From contig JAQOTE010000024.1 in the NCBI GenBank assembly GCA_029945375.1, positions 1 through 64,000 of the forward strand: DNA of 64,000 nt, in the 5' to 3' direction. The DNA comes from Agaricus subrufescens (lineage: Eukaryota; Basidiomycota; Agaricomycetes; Agaricales; Agaricaceae). Position 1 is the stretch's first letter, and each line of letters begins with the position of its first letter. Position numbers and translations under genes: made by a program. The notes under the pieces are model-generated. The model had not been told where the DNA came from, did not search any database, and was given only the letters and a program-made list of their open reading frames with translations. Positions 23,251 through 34,487 of the stretch are shown here, piece after piece.

Positions 23251-23939
23251 TCAATGGCCCGTTGATAATACTCATTCGGATTCCACCAGTGTTTCAGTCA
23301 ATCCCTCCGTCAAAGGGCCAGCTACGCAGGGTCGTCTCTAGTGGTATGACCATTTATGAGGGCGCCACCACTGCAGTCACCTCTAGGATCAATGCACGAT
23401 GAGCATGCAGCTCTTGAACTTCGTGCGGAATTTCTTCCCTTTCCTAGTGCATTTAGTTCAGTGATATGGTTTTTGATGCCTAGCTGTAGATGTCGACAGA
23501 GCCAGGTTAGTCGTTAAGCCACTACTAGTAATCATGTAATCATATGAAGAGCTCCAAGCCGACGACAGCCCCCGAGCCTTCCAGTCTCTTTCACCCAATG
23601 TAACGCAATTGGCAATTTTAGGGCACCGGCTATTACCGAGATTTACAAGAGGATGAAATAAACCTTCGCTGACAGAAGTGCTTAGTTGGGAGTGCGGTGA
23701 TTAGTGGTGGTCCGCGCTCGTGCCACAAGCGCAGACTCAGCTGAGGATTTCTCGGAGGTGATGGGTAACAAGCGGCAAGCATGACTATACATGTACAAAT
23801 ACGAGTTCATTGGCCGAGAAAATTCTCCGTCCAGTTGAGTACTCGCTCCTCAAAGTTCAGCAAGAAAATTCAATTTTAATGTAGATCAAAGGATCATGTA
23901 ACCATACAACCATCTCAAACCTTCTACTCTCCTCGAACG

Positions 23940-24200
23940 GGATTGCGCATCAAAACCCGGGCCGGTATGTCCACTCCGAGATACCATCCTGTGGATCAGC
24001 AAACCGAACCTCCACGCAACAGTCCCAGCCAAGATGAACAAAATCAGGACTCTGGGCTTGAGTTTTCCAACTTTCCAACTGTTGTTCAGTACGTTGCAGA
24101 CAATGACAGCTTCTGTCATAAACCGCGGTTCTCTCCGTTTCTGATTCTTTCCTTCTTCCCACTCGCCTTCTCTTCCATGCTGCATAACACCTATTCAATA
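23940..24200 (-). pseudogene. Solo relic of the NLR C-terminal CxxC-module exon
   Basis: A minus-strand frame retains CHCLQRTEQQLESW, then after a shift DCCVEVRFADPQDGISEWTY. This is the last-exon module of the NLR family (CxxC, RL..QLE, EV.FVD..DG.SEWTY). No NACHT exon is attached upstream, since NLR-1 has its own 3' exons at 24472-24936. It is probably left from a deleted gene. Confidence 0.65.
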
Positions 24201-24471
24201 GATGGTAGCAAATGACGTTCTGCTAATTGGCCGAAGCGCAGGCATCGAGGGACGTGGAGCAGAAATGGGGCTTTCAGAATCGTGGTAGAGAGGCAAACGG
24301 AAAGAACAGTAGTCGAGCACCGACATAAGGAACCCTGAGCAAGTGATCAAGCACAACGTGTGTGTTGATACGTGGCACAAAGGACGTTTTTCATCAAATC
24401 GGCGTTAAGGTATCTATCTGCTAGAGAACTAATTGACGGGTATATCATATAGCACTATTGTAGTTCAAACT

Positions 24472-27239
24472 TCATTCGGTGAGTCGACACCAAAACCAAT
24501 ATCTCCACTCCGACATACCATCCTTCTCGTCAACAAACCGAACCTCTACACAACAACTCCCAGTAGAAGTAAACAAAATTGGAACAGCGCGATCCGGAGT
24601 CCGGATCTTCAAGCCCCCGAGTTGGTCTGCAAGTCGACTATAGCAGCAAGCACAGTCATCCACACTGAAAGAAGTGACCCAGTTACAGTCCTTTCCCTCT
24701 TCTCCTTCGCCTATGCGTTGATGCTGCGCAATACTGTTTCAGTGCATGCGCTCAGGAAGAGACAATTCGCTTACAGTACAGGTTATATCCCAAGGATCTG
24801 GTAGATTCGTAACAGCCGTAGCGGGACGATAGAAATGCAGCTTCGTGTTTGAGAATATCGAGGAAACGTCAATTGCCCTGAGAGGTACTTTTTCAATTAT
24901 ACCACGCATCGTGAATTCCTGATACCGAGATTCATCCTTATATATAATATCAGCCACACAAACTCGAAGAAGAAACGAATCTTATGGAGAACTCACAAAC
25001 ACCAAGTCACGTAACTCTCTCAGTGGAAAATAGCCATAATAGGTGCGGAACTGAGCGGTCAAGAGATGAATGCAGAAGACATTCTGGAAGTTGGGGTCTC
25101 CGCGTTGTATCCCGTAAATAACCTCCCCGATAGCCAGTTTGTACAGATTCAGTTTCGTTCTGTGCGAATTCCAACTAACATCCTTATCATCCAGCCAAGT
25201 GAACGAAATCTTGTCTCCCGAACCCGGCGGGCTACGCGCGAGGACACCGCCATATGCGTCTAAATCTATTCCTCCAAGATTTATACCACCGGGAGCCTCC
25301 TTTAAAACTCTGAGCGCACACTGAGTTTTCAGCTGCTGGGCTTCATAGACAATATCAGGGGAGAATCCGGATCGGGAGAAATCGGATATATAGTCCATGA
25401 AGGATTTATGGAAAGGCTTCAATGGCTCCAAATGGGCTTTATTGCGTCTAGGAACACGCAAAACAGAACACAGATAATCAACAGCGGCATAGGCATCATC
25501 GCGTGATATGTTCAACCAATTGCATAGAACGATAAAGTCTCCACTAGGTCCGGACCAAATGCGCCGTGGCAATGCCGAATCCCAACTTGATGACAACGCC
25601 AACAATAGTTTTCGAGTATTTGCTGCAATTTTGGGTGGAGTTTTGGACAAGATCCTAGCGTACAAGGCATCGAGAAGAGCCATTGGCTGATCCTTGCGAG
25701 GGATCCCAGTCAGATCATGGCTTTCGACAACGTCCAAAACATCGGAGAGTTGGGAGGCAGGGCATCCAATTCTCGGGTCGTCGACATATCGAATGGCTGT
25801 ATGTGCAAATTCAAATAGACCGCCTGAAGCGTGAGCGAGTTTCCATAAATCGTGTTCGGCAGGCCAACGTGAATCAAGTGTATATGACGCCTTGCTGATT
25901 TCTCCTAGCGCATCGCGAAGATAACGCTCAACATTGGCTTGAGCGTCATCAAAGTCTACCAAAATTTCTTCCTTTTCATACACTGGGATGACTTCGGGCC
26001 TGGAGAAGAAAGCCGTGAGATGTGGTTCAGGCCGGCTGGCAATGAGCCATACGATGGGCGAAGAAGGGTACAAGAGGCAGAATTCAGAGATAAGGCAAAG
26101 GAGCTCAATCTGGGTGCGTGGGCTGCTGCATTCGTCAAGACCATTAATGATGATTGAGACACGGCCAATAGACTTCAGTTGAGAGTGATGAGCGAAGGGC
26201 TCAACGATGAACTTTTGGAACTGGATCGGCATTGGGGACTGGAGGAGTGACGGGTCATCATCGATAGCGCCCTGGATGATCTGGCGGTATGGCTCAGATT
26301 TGACAGCAAGCTGGTAGGTAAGTGTCATGATAGCTTTAGTTCCATCATTACGCCCGTTGACAGAAAAGAAGATTGATGCGTTGGAGGTCCCGGGGAGTTT
26401 GGGAGACTCGATGACGTTTTGCATGATGGCTGACTTTCCAACTCCATCCACACCAACTATCCAGCGCATTCTCACACTGGAACCGCCACACCGGGAGACA
26501 AACTCAATGCATCGTCTCAACACGGCCAAGCGTGTTCCGGGATGACATCGTGGAGGGGAGTCTCGAGCTGGAGAGTCGAATGCTGCTCCAGGTATTGTTC
26601 CCTTTGCCAATTCACGCATGACTAATAGAGATGACAATAAGCACAGGAAATGAAACGGGGACAGAACTTACACTGGTTTGGGTAGAGGGTGACGTACATG
26701 ACTAGTGGAATGATGTAGTCAGCATAAACGAATAGTACGCGAAGGGCACACTCCTCACCGCTACCCACACCCACATCGAGGAAGTTGCTATCAACCGAAA
26801 AACCATGGAATATGTCTCGATTCTTGTGCTCCTGCGGTGGTAGATACTCATCAGAACATCGAAGTCACAGTTGAAAATAAAATAAGCGAGAGAGGCTCAC
26901 ACTCTGTGATTCGAGAATAGGTGATTGTTTTGGAGGCACTGTGAGAGCGGGGATAGTGGAGCCCATGGTACGAGGAAGACACGGAGGATAAGGAGGCTTC
27001 GGGGTAACTGGATCTTCGGACTTGAGCACCAATGGAGTGGTTGAAGGCGGGGGAGAAGTGCCTCCAAACTCGTCCTTATCATGACTAGCATAGCCAGAGA
27101 ACTGACGAGAAGGGTCCAGGTATGAGGGGTGAGCGACGTCTATATCATTTCGAGGGTCTGCAGGAGTCGACTTCAGTAAAGGTGAAAGTAGAGGATGGAC
27201 ACGTAGAAGTCGATGATGGTGGAATGAAGAGCCAGGCAT
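24472..27239 (-). CDS. NLR-1: NACHT NLR protein with C-terminal CxxC module, 831 aa
   Basis: Six exons join in frame: 27239-26901, 26846-26759, 26701-26672, 26621-24997, 24936-24775 and 24723-24472 (831 aa). The Ser/Pro-rich N terminus starts MPGSSFHHHRL. A DIFHGF-type motif and a 10-residue microexon (VMYVTLYPNQ) follow. The large exon has GAAFDSPARDSPPRCHPGTR, Walker A GVDGVGKS, Walker B IIINGLDEC and WLIASRPEPH. The last two exons form the C-terminal module (CACC, AVPILFTSTG, EVRFVDEKDG.SEWRYW). Proteins with this NACHT core are ligand-triggered NTPase switches in fungal heterokaryon incompatibility and proposed immunity. Here the usual repeat sensor is absent. This is among the most diverged copies (with NLR-5) and it lacks the first intron of the plus-strand copies. 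Confidence 0.85.
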
Positions 27240-27327
27240 TAAGGAGTACCATGAGATGAGAGAGCTAAGGACGAACCGTGGCTATGACGTGCTCACGGTC
27301 AGACGCTGGGGAACAGCCTTTGAAAGG

Positions 27328-27335
27328 TATTTATA
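27328..27335 (-). promoter_or_regulatory. TATA box of NLR-1
   Basis: TATAAATA on the minus strand, about 90 bp upstream of the ATG at 27239. The 25-bp upstream element of the other copies is not recognisable here. Confidence 0.6.
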
Positions 27336-27717
27336 GAAATGGGCCCTTCGTCTCCACGCACGTGGCACCAGCACCTGTGGCGGCAAGTTGAAATTAACAG
27401 CCTCGGTCTTTCTGCTGTGACAGCAGTCCACCGCTATCTACTATTCCCAGAATCGTTTGGACATGAGTTTTATATTCGACACATCAAACCAGACCCGATG
27501 CTTGAGGGCGACAGTTTTCTTCCTAGCACTCTGCAGTCACTATTGGTCCTCGGCACTTCCATTCAAACATCATCGGACACTCCCGTTTCTTATCAAGCAC
27601 GTATCATGATTTTGCGGTATCGAATACATCAATGTTCCTACAATGCACGACGTTCACGTCTTGCGAATTGGAAGAGCACCTGTTGAGACTGGATTAAGTA
27701 TCGGGATCTGAGCGGAA

Positions 27718-27758
27718 GCGTGGGCAAAGTAGGGACACTAGTGCGTATGCTATAAATA
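27718..27758 (+). promoter_or_regulatory. Conserved NLR core promoter, NLR-2
   Basis: GCGTGGGCAAAGTAGG, then GACACTAGTGCG, ends in CTATAAATA (TATAAATA at 27751-27758). The same arrangement precedes NLR-3, 4, 6 and 8. The ATG lies 72 bp downstream of the TATA box. Out-of-frame ATGs at 27784, 27787 and 27796 lie between. Confidence 0.75.
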
Positions 27759-27829
27759 GGTGGCATCTGCACGTTGTAGTCGCATGATGGCTGAAATGAA
27801 CTTTGCTCTTGCCTGCGACCTGCCCGAGT

Positions 27830-30729
27830 ATGCCTGACTTCAGCTTCCGCCTTTCTCGCCTCCTACGTCCTCACCGCTCCTCACGCTCGGATTCATCCTC
27901 AGCAAAAGCTGGCAATGACCCTCATTCCCCCCATCCTACTCTGTCCTCCCGTCCTTCATCTAGGCAAGGCGCTCTAGAGCAGGGCAAATATATCGACACA
28001 GGTACGCCTTGATCCATCATTCCTAGAGACCTAGCGTGTCTCAATAACTCATCAGACCACCTTGATGTGGGCGTGACACGGGGAGATTCCACTCGTCAAC
28101 CGTCACCAGCATCGCCTCCAATCACATCAATCGTGACGGCCAAATCTATCTCCCCAGATCCCGCTGGTCGTACTGCTGTTTCAGTCTCACCTGGGTCTAA
28201 TACGACGGAGTCAACACAAGCCCTGCATCCATTGGATTCACTTGCGACGTCCTTGCAGCAATCTTCGGTTTTTCAACGACAACAAGTCAGTCCCTCTTAA
28301 ACTTTCACCTGGAAAAATGATGCTGAACCATTCGAAGCTACTTTCATCCAAAGATTTTGCGTCATCGCCATCACGGGATCAGGGCCAAGGGGTATTTAAA
28401 AACGCAAGTAATTTCTCTGTTGTAGGGTCAAATTTGATTGAAAATAGCAGTAAGACGTATTGACTTTGCTTGAGTGATTCCCGATATGAACTTACAACCT
28501 TGTTAGTCACAAATAACATCAACGTCTCGAACCAATGTAAGCAACATACCTAGTTTGTGACCACTGTTGATCGCTACTCTGCTAGTCATGAAAGACCTCC
28601 TGAAGGAAACAATTCCCGGCGCGGCGGCTGATTCCTCGGCTCGCGATCCACCCCCGAGATGTCATCCCGGGACTCGTTTGGAAATCCTTGAACGATGCCT
28701 GCATTTCATTGCCCACTGCGAGGGAAGCAAAAAGACGCGCTGGGTCGTCGGCGCTGCAGGAGTGGGAAAGTCTGCCATCATGCAAAGCGTCACCGAGTCT
28801 CCCAAGCTTTCAGTAGATCATCGCGCGTCGGTCTTCCTTTCTATCAATGGGCGCGACGAGGGAACAAAGGCCATCATTACACTTTCTTATCAGTTTGCCG
28901 CCAAATCGCAGTCATATCGTCGGGTCATTGAGGATGAGATCAACCGTGACCCATCCCTCCTTCAGTCGTCGATGGCTGTCCAATTCGAGAGATTCATTGT
29001 TCAACCATTCATTTACAACTCTGATACAAGGTCTACTGGTCGTGTGCTGATTATTGTTGACGGCCTCGACGAGTGCAAGGACATACGTACGCAGGTCGAG
29101 CTCCTCCGCCTTATCTCTGGTTTCTGTATCTCATATCCATCATCACCTATCGTATGGCTCATTGCCAGCCGCCCTGAGCCACACATCGTTTCTCTCTTCG
29201 CTGAACCCGACGTTGTACCAGCATATGAGAAGGAGGAGATTGCGGTAGACTCTAATGAAGGTCGAGCAGATGTTGAACGATGCCTTCGCCACGAGCTGAC
29301 TAAGATTGGAAGGGCGTCCTCACTTGACGCACAATGGCCCGATGAACGGCATTTGTGGAAGTTGGCGAATGCTGCAGGCGGGCTATTTGCTTATGCGCAG
29401 ACTGTCGTCAGATACATTGGCGACTTGAATGTCTGCGACCCTGCCTCACAGCTCATTGACGTCTTGAATGTCATTGATGAGCTCCCATTGTCCGAGCTGT
29501 CCCGAGACGAGCATCCGATGGCTCTACTCGATGCACTATATGCCCGAATCTTATCCAATGTTCCGCCGAGAATCATGATCAATGCTCGAAAACTTTTATT
29601 GGCGCTAGCATCGGGTTGGGATTTGGCCGCGGGATGGGGGAAGAATCTTATAGTTCTATGCAATTGGTTAGGGATGACGGCGAATGAAGCTTATACTGCT
29701 CTCAATCGCCTCCGTGCTGTTTTGGATTTCCCTGAGCGTCATGAGGCCCATGAGAGAGCACCCGAACCTTTCCACAAATCCTTCTTCGACTACTTATGGA
29801 GGTGCGGATTTTCTAACGATCTTAAGCTTGAAGCTCGCCGGGTCATGATCCAATGTGCATCGAGAGTATTAAAGGAAGCTCCCGATGGCTATGACTATGG
29901 TACATCCGATCCGACTTTTTATTATGGCATGCTGGCTCCCTGTAGTGGTGCTAGGGATAAGATTTCGTGTTCGTGGCCAGCTCAGGAGGGGATTCACTGG
30001 AATGACACACGAACACGACAGAGTATGTATCAGCTAGCAATTGGACAAATTGCGCAAGGCATAGATCGCGGGGATCCAGTGTTCCAGACTAGACCCTACA
30101 TTGAGGTCTTGACTACTCGGCTTAACTTTCATACTCATGAAACCTTTCCCTTCCATAAATTGTGCGATGTGGTGTTTGTGAGTGTCCCATGATATATCTA
30201 CTCTATGCTTGTCACTGAAATTATACCTAAGGATACATCTCGACGCGATGAATTCTTGCAGAACGGCATACTGAAGCAAATACCCGCCAAGACAATCCCC
30301 ATTTCCGACATTTCTGATTTCATTTCCAGCAAGATGCGCTTCCGCTGTCCCGTTACAGCAACAGTTTTACCTGATGTATGGGAATCATCTTGTAGGGTGA
30401 GTGAAACGTTAGCATTTTCAAACACCCATTGAATTTGTACTATACAGCACGAACGGTACGGTCAATACAAACAAGGAAAGGAGCAGAATTGGGCAACTAC
30501 CTTTGAATGGGAGAAATGCACTTTCTGCTCTGATAGGCTTAGACGCCAACTGGAAAGTTTTATTGCCCGATTTCCGGATTATGCTGTTCCAATTATGTTC
30601 ACATCGTCAAAACATTCTTGGATCGAAGTTGGATTCGTCGATCCGGGGGACGGTGTGTCAGAGTGGACATATTGGTTACCGCTTTTCCTTCCCCAGGACA
30701 GACGCAAGAGGCTCGGGAGTACAATATAA
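27830..30729 (+). CDS. NLR-2: intact NACHT NLR protein with C-terminal CxxC module, 860 aa
   Basis: Seven exons join in frame: 27830-28001, 28056-28285, 28338-28449, 28507-28536, 28586-30177, 30232-30396 and 30448-30729, giving 860 aa. Residues 1-134 are Ser/Pro-rich (MPDFSFRLSRLLRPHRSSR start). The FKNASNFSVVGSN motif is near residues 155-167, and a 10-residue microexon (TNNINVSNQ) follows. The NACHT core has Walker A GAAGVGKS (about 237-244), Walker B LIIVDGLDEC (about 336-345) and SRPEPH (about 376). A winged-helix-like region follows (ALLDALYARIL, NLIVLCNWLGM, PFHKSF). The last 148 residues form the compact C-terminal module with CTFC, PDYAVPIMFTSS and VGFVDPGDGVSEWTYW. It is the best template for the family here. 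It lies divergent to NLR-1 and head-to-tail with NLR-3. Confidence 0.9.
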
Positions 30730-31116
30730 TGTATTATGCACTACTACATTGATCCCATCGAGAATGATCTCAGACTTTTGAAGCGGCCAATGTTGTCCGG
30801 TCGTTGAGAGGTCTTCCGATGCAGCTAGTTCAAGATATGTCTGGTAATGCTGCTGTTATGCCGTCCTGCTACTCAACATGGTCATCCCGACCGAATCTGA
30901 GCGCGCCATTACTGGCCATCCTGATAGTGATCAGTCGCCAATCAGATGTCCATTGTCGGTCATGGTTACCGGTCAGGTGACTGTTGAGTGACTGTTGTTC
31001 TGAGAAACACTCTCTGCTTGTTGCCCGTGCGGCGTTTCACTCGAAACTCTGTGCCCTTCAGAGCCGGAACTTGTCACTATAGTAAAGGCAAAGAGACTAT
31101 CGGCATCTGACTGGGA

Positions 31117-31157
31117 GCGTGGGCAAAGTAGAGACACTAGTGCGTATTCTATAAATA
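31117..31157 (+). promoter_or_regulatory. Conserved NLR core promoter, NLR-3
   Basis: GCGTGGGCAAAGTAGA, then GACACTAGTGCG and CTATAAATA, with TATAAATA at 31150-31157, 76 bp before the ATG at 31233. It is nearly identical to the NLR-2 element. Confidence 0.75.
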
Positions 31158-32547
31158 AGTGCCATCTGCACGTTGTAGTCGCATGATGGATGGCTGGAAT
31201 GAACTTTGCTCCTGCCCTCGACCTACCCCAGCATGCCTGACTTCAGCTTCCACCTTTCTCGCTTCTTACGTCCTCACCGCTCATCACGCTCGCATTCGTC
31301 CCCAGCAAAATCTCGCAACGACTCCCATTCCCCTCATCCTGCTCCGTCCTCCCGTCCTTCATCTAGACAACATGCTCTGGAGCAGGATACACATATCGAG
31401 ACCGGTAGGTCTTGTTCCTTTAATCCTGGTGGCCTAGCGTGTCTGAATGACTCATCAGACCATCTTGATGTGGGCACGACATGCGGAGGTTCCGCTGGTC
31501 AACCTTCACCGGCGTCGCCTCCAATCGCATCAATCTTGACGCCCAAGTCTATCTCCCCATATCTAGTTGCTTCTAGAGCTATTTCTGTCTCACCTGCTCC
31601 TAATCTGGCGGACTCAACACAAGTCCTGCATCCATCGGATTCACTCGCAACATCTTTGCAGCAATCTTTGGTTGTTGAACGACAACATGTGAGTCCCTTT
31701 GTAACTTTCACTTGGTAAAAACAATGCTGAGCCATTCGAAGCCACCTTCATCCAGGAATCTCACGCCGTCACCATCGCAGCATCAGGGCCAAGAGATATT
31801 CAAAAATGCGCGGGATTTCTCGGTTGTACGGCCGAACTTCATTGACAACACTAATGCAAACAGTAAGCCATGTTGCCTTCGCTTGAGTGGTTACCCAATA
31901 CAACTTACAAAATTCTTAGTCACAAATAACATTAACGTCTCAAACCAATGTAAGCAGCATGCCTAGTTTTGTAACTACTGTTGACCGTTACTATACTAGT
32001 CATGGAGAAGCTTTTGAAAGAAACGATACCTGGAGCTGCATCTGATTCCTCCGCTCGCGACCCACCCCCGAGATGTCATCCCGGAACTCGTTTGGAAATC
32101 CTCGAACGATGCCTGCATTTCATTGCCCACTGCGAGGGAAGCAAAAAGACGCGCTGGGTCGTCGGCGCTGCAGGAGTGGGAAAATCTGCCATCATGCAGA
32201 GCGTCACCGAGTCTCCCAAGCTTTCAGTAGATCATCGCGCGTCGGTGTTCCTTTCTATAAATGGGCGCGACGACGGGACAAAGACTATCATTACACTTTC
32301 CTACCAGTTTGCCGCCAAATCGCAGTCATACCGTTGGGTCATTGAGGATGAGATCAACCGTGACCCATCCCTCCTTCAGTCGTCGATGGCTGTCCAGTTC
32401 GAGAGATTCATTGTTCAACCATTCATATACAACTCTGATACAAGCTCTACTGGTCGTGTGCTGATTATTGTTGACGGCCTCGACGAGTGCAAGGACATAC
32501 GTACCCAGGTCGAGCTCCTCCGCCTTATCTCAGGTTTCTGTATCTCA

Positions 32548-32719
32548 GTGGTGGTCTGTGCGAGGCACGAGCACAGAACATTTTCTCGGAAGGGATCGTG
32601 TGTGTGTGTGTTTACAGGATTATAGAATTCGTCGAGATTAGTGTTACGTATTCACCACCTATTGTCTTTACCCCTTCTACTTGCCTAGCGTCGCGTCCTT
32701 TTTCTTCACTTTCTTAATT
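32548..32719 (+). repeat. Split direct repeat A1 (left end)
   Basis: 172 bp, identical to A2 at 37443-37614. It begins GTGGTGGTCTGTGCG and contains a short GT run. It likely holds the promoter and the left recombination end. Confidence 0.9.
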
Positions 32720-32741
32720 TATCAACACAATCGAATCTATA

Positions 32742-34487
32742 ATGCCTCGAATCCGCAACCTCCCTAATCGCCCTTTTTCACAACTACCCAAAGCAGCACT
32801 CATCAACCTAGCCCAACAACTCGCCTTGGATACTGCGGGGACAGTAGTAGTCCTCCGTACAAGAATCAGACAATACCTTGACAACAACCCTGCGGCTATT
32901 GAACGAGCCCAATATGCACGCCTTTTTCCACAACGGCCCCTCCCTGATGAACTAAACCAGGCCAACAATGAAGGAGCACAAGGACCCAACAATGAGGAAG
33001 AAAATGGACTTGGTAACGACAACAATAACGCAGATGATCATCCGCCCTGGAACGGAATTGCGGGAAACGACCCAGAACCCAACTCCCCCCGACCTGGGGA
33101 CAGAGACTTGGCACTCCATGAACGTGAACGACCTCAACGGAACAACCTCACTCCGCGTCTCAGTTCAATCTCAACACTACGGACCCCTCATACAAGCAGC
33201 CGAAGTCTTTCTAGCAAGATAGTCAATCGTTCTTCCCCTTTCCCCAGTGAGTAAAATTTCCCCTGTACATCACTCCCCATACAAGGAGCGTAGCCCTATT
33301 GGCGATTTTCCATTATTATTCATTCCGGTCCTTAGTACCGAAGAGGTCGTACGCCTTTCACATGTACATCCACATGATGATTCCACATTCCAGCAACCTA
33401 CGCTGAAGAGGTGGTACGCCTTTCACACGTACAATCACTTGTTGGAAAATTATATTCTTCCGGCCTACATACCGGGGAGTCGACACTCCAGATTAATCAT
33501 ACCATAAAATGATTACATTACATTTACGCACCAACATGATCTTAATCCATAATTACAGACCCTTTCAAGGATGATCCCTTCAGAGACATCACCTATGACG
33601 ATGACCCACCGAGCAACACACGGTCCAAGATCATTATAGGAAAACCCTCCACCTTTCAGCCCTTTGTAATCTCAGAAGCGATACATAAAAAGATGAGATC
33701 ATGGACGGAATACATCCCGCTCACCTATCTTACGGATGAGTTTTGCGTTCCGGACCCAGAAGCCAATTCCAAAAGGAGCAATCTCATGTTGGATAACGAC
33801 ACAGGAGCCCTCGTGACTGCCGAACAACCAACCAGAGTCACCAGTGAATCGAAACTCTCCTTCGAGAAATGGCATCAAGCATGGATCCGACTCTTGTATC
33901 TTATCAAACGTTATTGGCCCGTTGATTACGACAGGTGGACAATACATTTTGAACGAATCCGCCTTGCCCCCGATCTCTCTTCTACTTGGGCTACTTGGCT
34001 TGCCTACGACATCTCCATCAGACGACAGGTCATAACCGAAAAGATCGACCCTGGTCTTTTCCAACAATCAACGTGGAGCCAGATTGATGCACAAGTCACT
34101 CGCCTTTCCTACCGCCCTCCTCCCTCTGCCAATAACCTTAAACCTCAGAATCGTACTCCATCCACGTCCTTTCGGAATAATGATCGACACCAAGGAAGCC
34201 CCTTTCGCCCCCAACAGACAAGACACAAAGCTCCTACACGCTGCCTCTTATGTGCTGGCCCACACAGCCCCCGCACCTGCATTGCCACAACACAGACCAA
34301 TGGCAAACCTCTTGCAATCATATCCCAAGATGGCGGAAAATCCTTTTCCGATTCTGAAGGGAACCGTTACTGTTTCGCATTCAATGGTTCCACAGGATGC
34401 ACCAACGAAAAATGCTCCAAGGGAATACACCACTGTACGCTATGCAGAGCCCCGAATCACGGAGCCCAGTCATGCCCCTCATCCTGA
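32742..34487 (+). CDS. Gag-like protein of the retrotransposon, SAP-like domain plus zinc knuckles, spliced, 477 aa
   Basis: The frame opens at an ATG (32742) just after A1 and runs 168 codons to a strong donor, GTGAGT at 33247. An acceptor AATTACAG ends at 33558. Joining 32742-33246 to 33559-34487 keeps frame and gives 477 aa. Without splicing the frame stops at 33254 and the downstream Gag has no good start. Residues about 12-46 (FSQLPKAALINLAQQL ... RIRQYLDN) resemble a SAP DNA-binding helix-turn-helix. The C terminus has zinc-knuckle-like motifs CLLCAGPHSPRTC and CTLCRAPNHGAQSC. It likely packages the element RNA. Its 3' end overlaps the RT frame by about 400 nt in a different frame. Confidence 0.7.

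Noticed and set aside
24982..26637. NLR N termini as HeLo, lipase, or purine-nucleoside-phosphorylase-like effector domains.
   Set aside because: The N-terminal exons are Ser/Pro-rich and low in hydrophobic order, with no catalytic motif of those families.
28582..28785. Antisense frames within the NACHT exons (several copies).
   Set aside because: They recur only because the sense sequence is conserved; no motif, start context or splice structure supports them.
31159..31437. 92-codon plus-strand frame at the NLR-3 start as an independent gene.
   Set aside because: It starts with GTG and overlaps exon 1 in another frame. Similar frames in paralogues are noted as a uORF finding, not as a gene.
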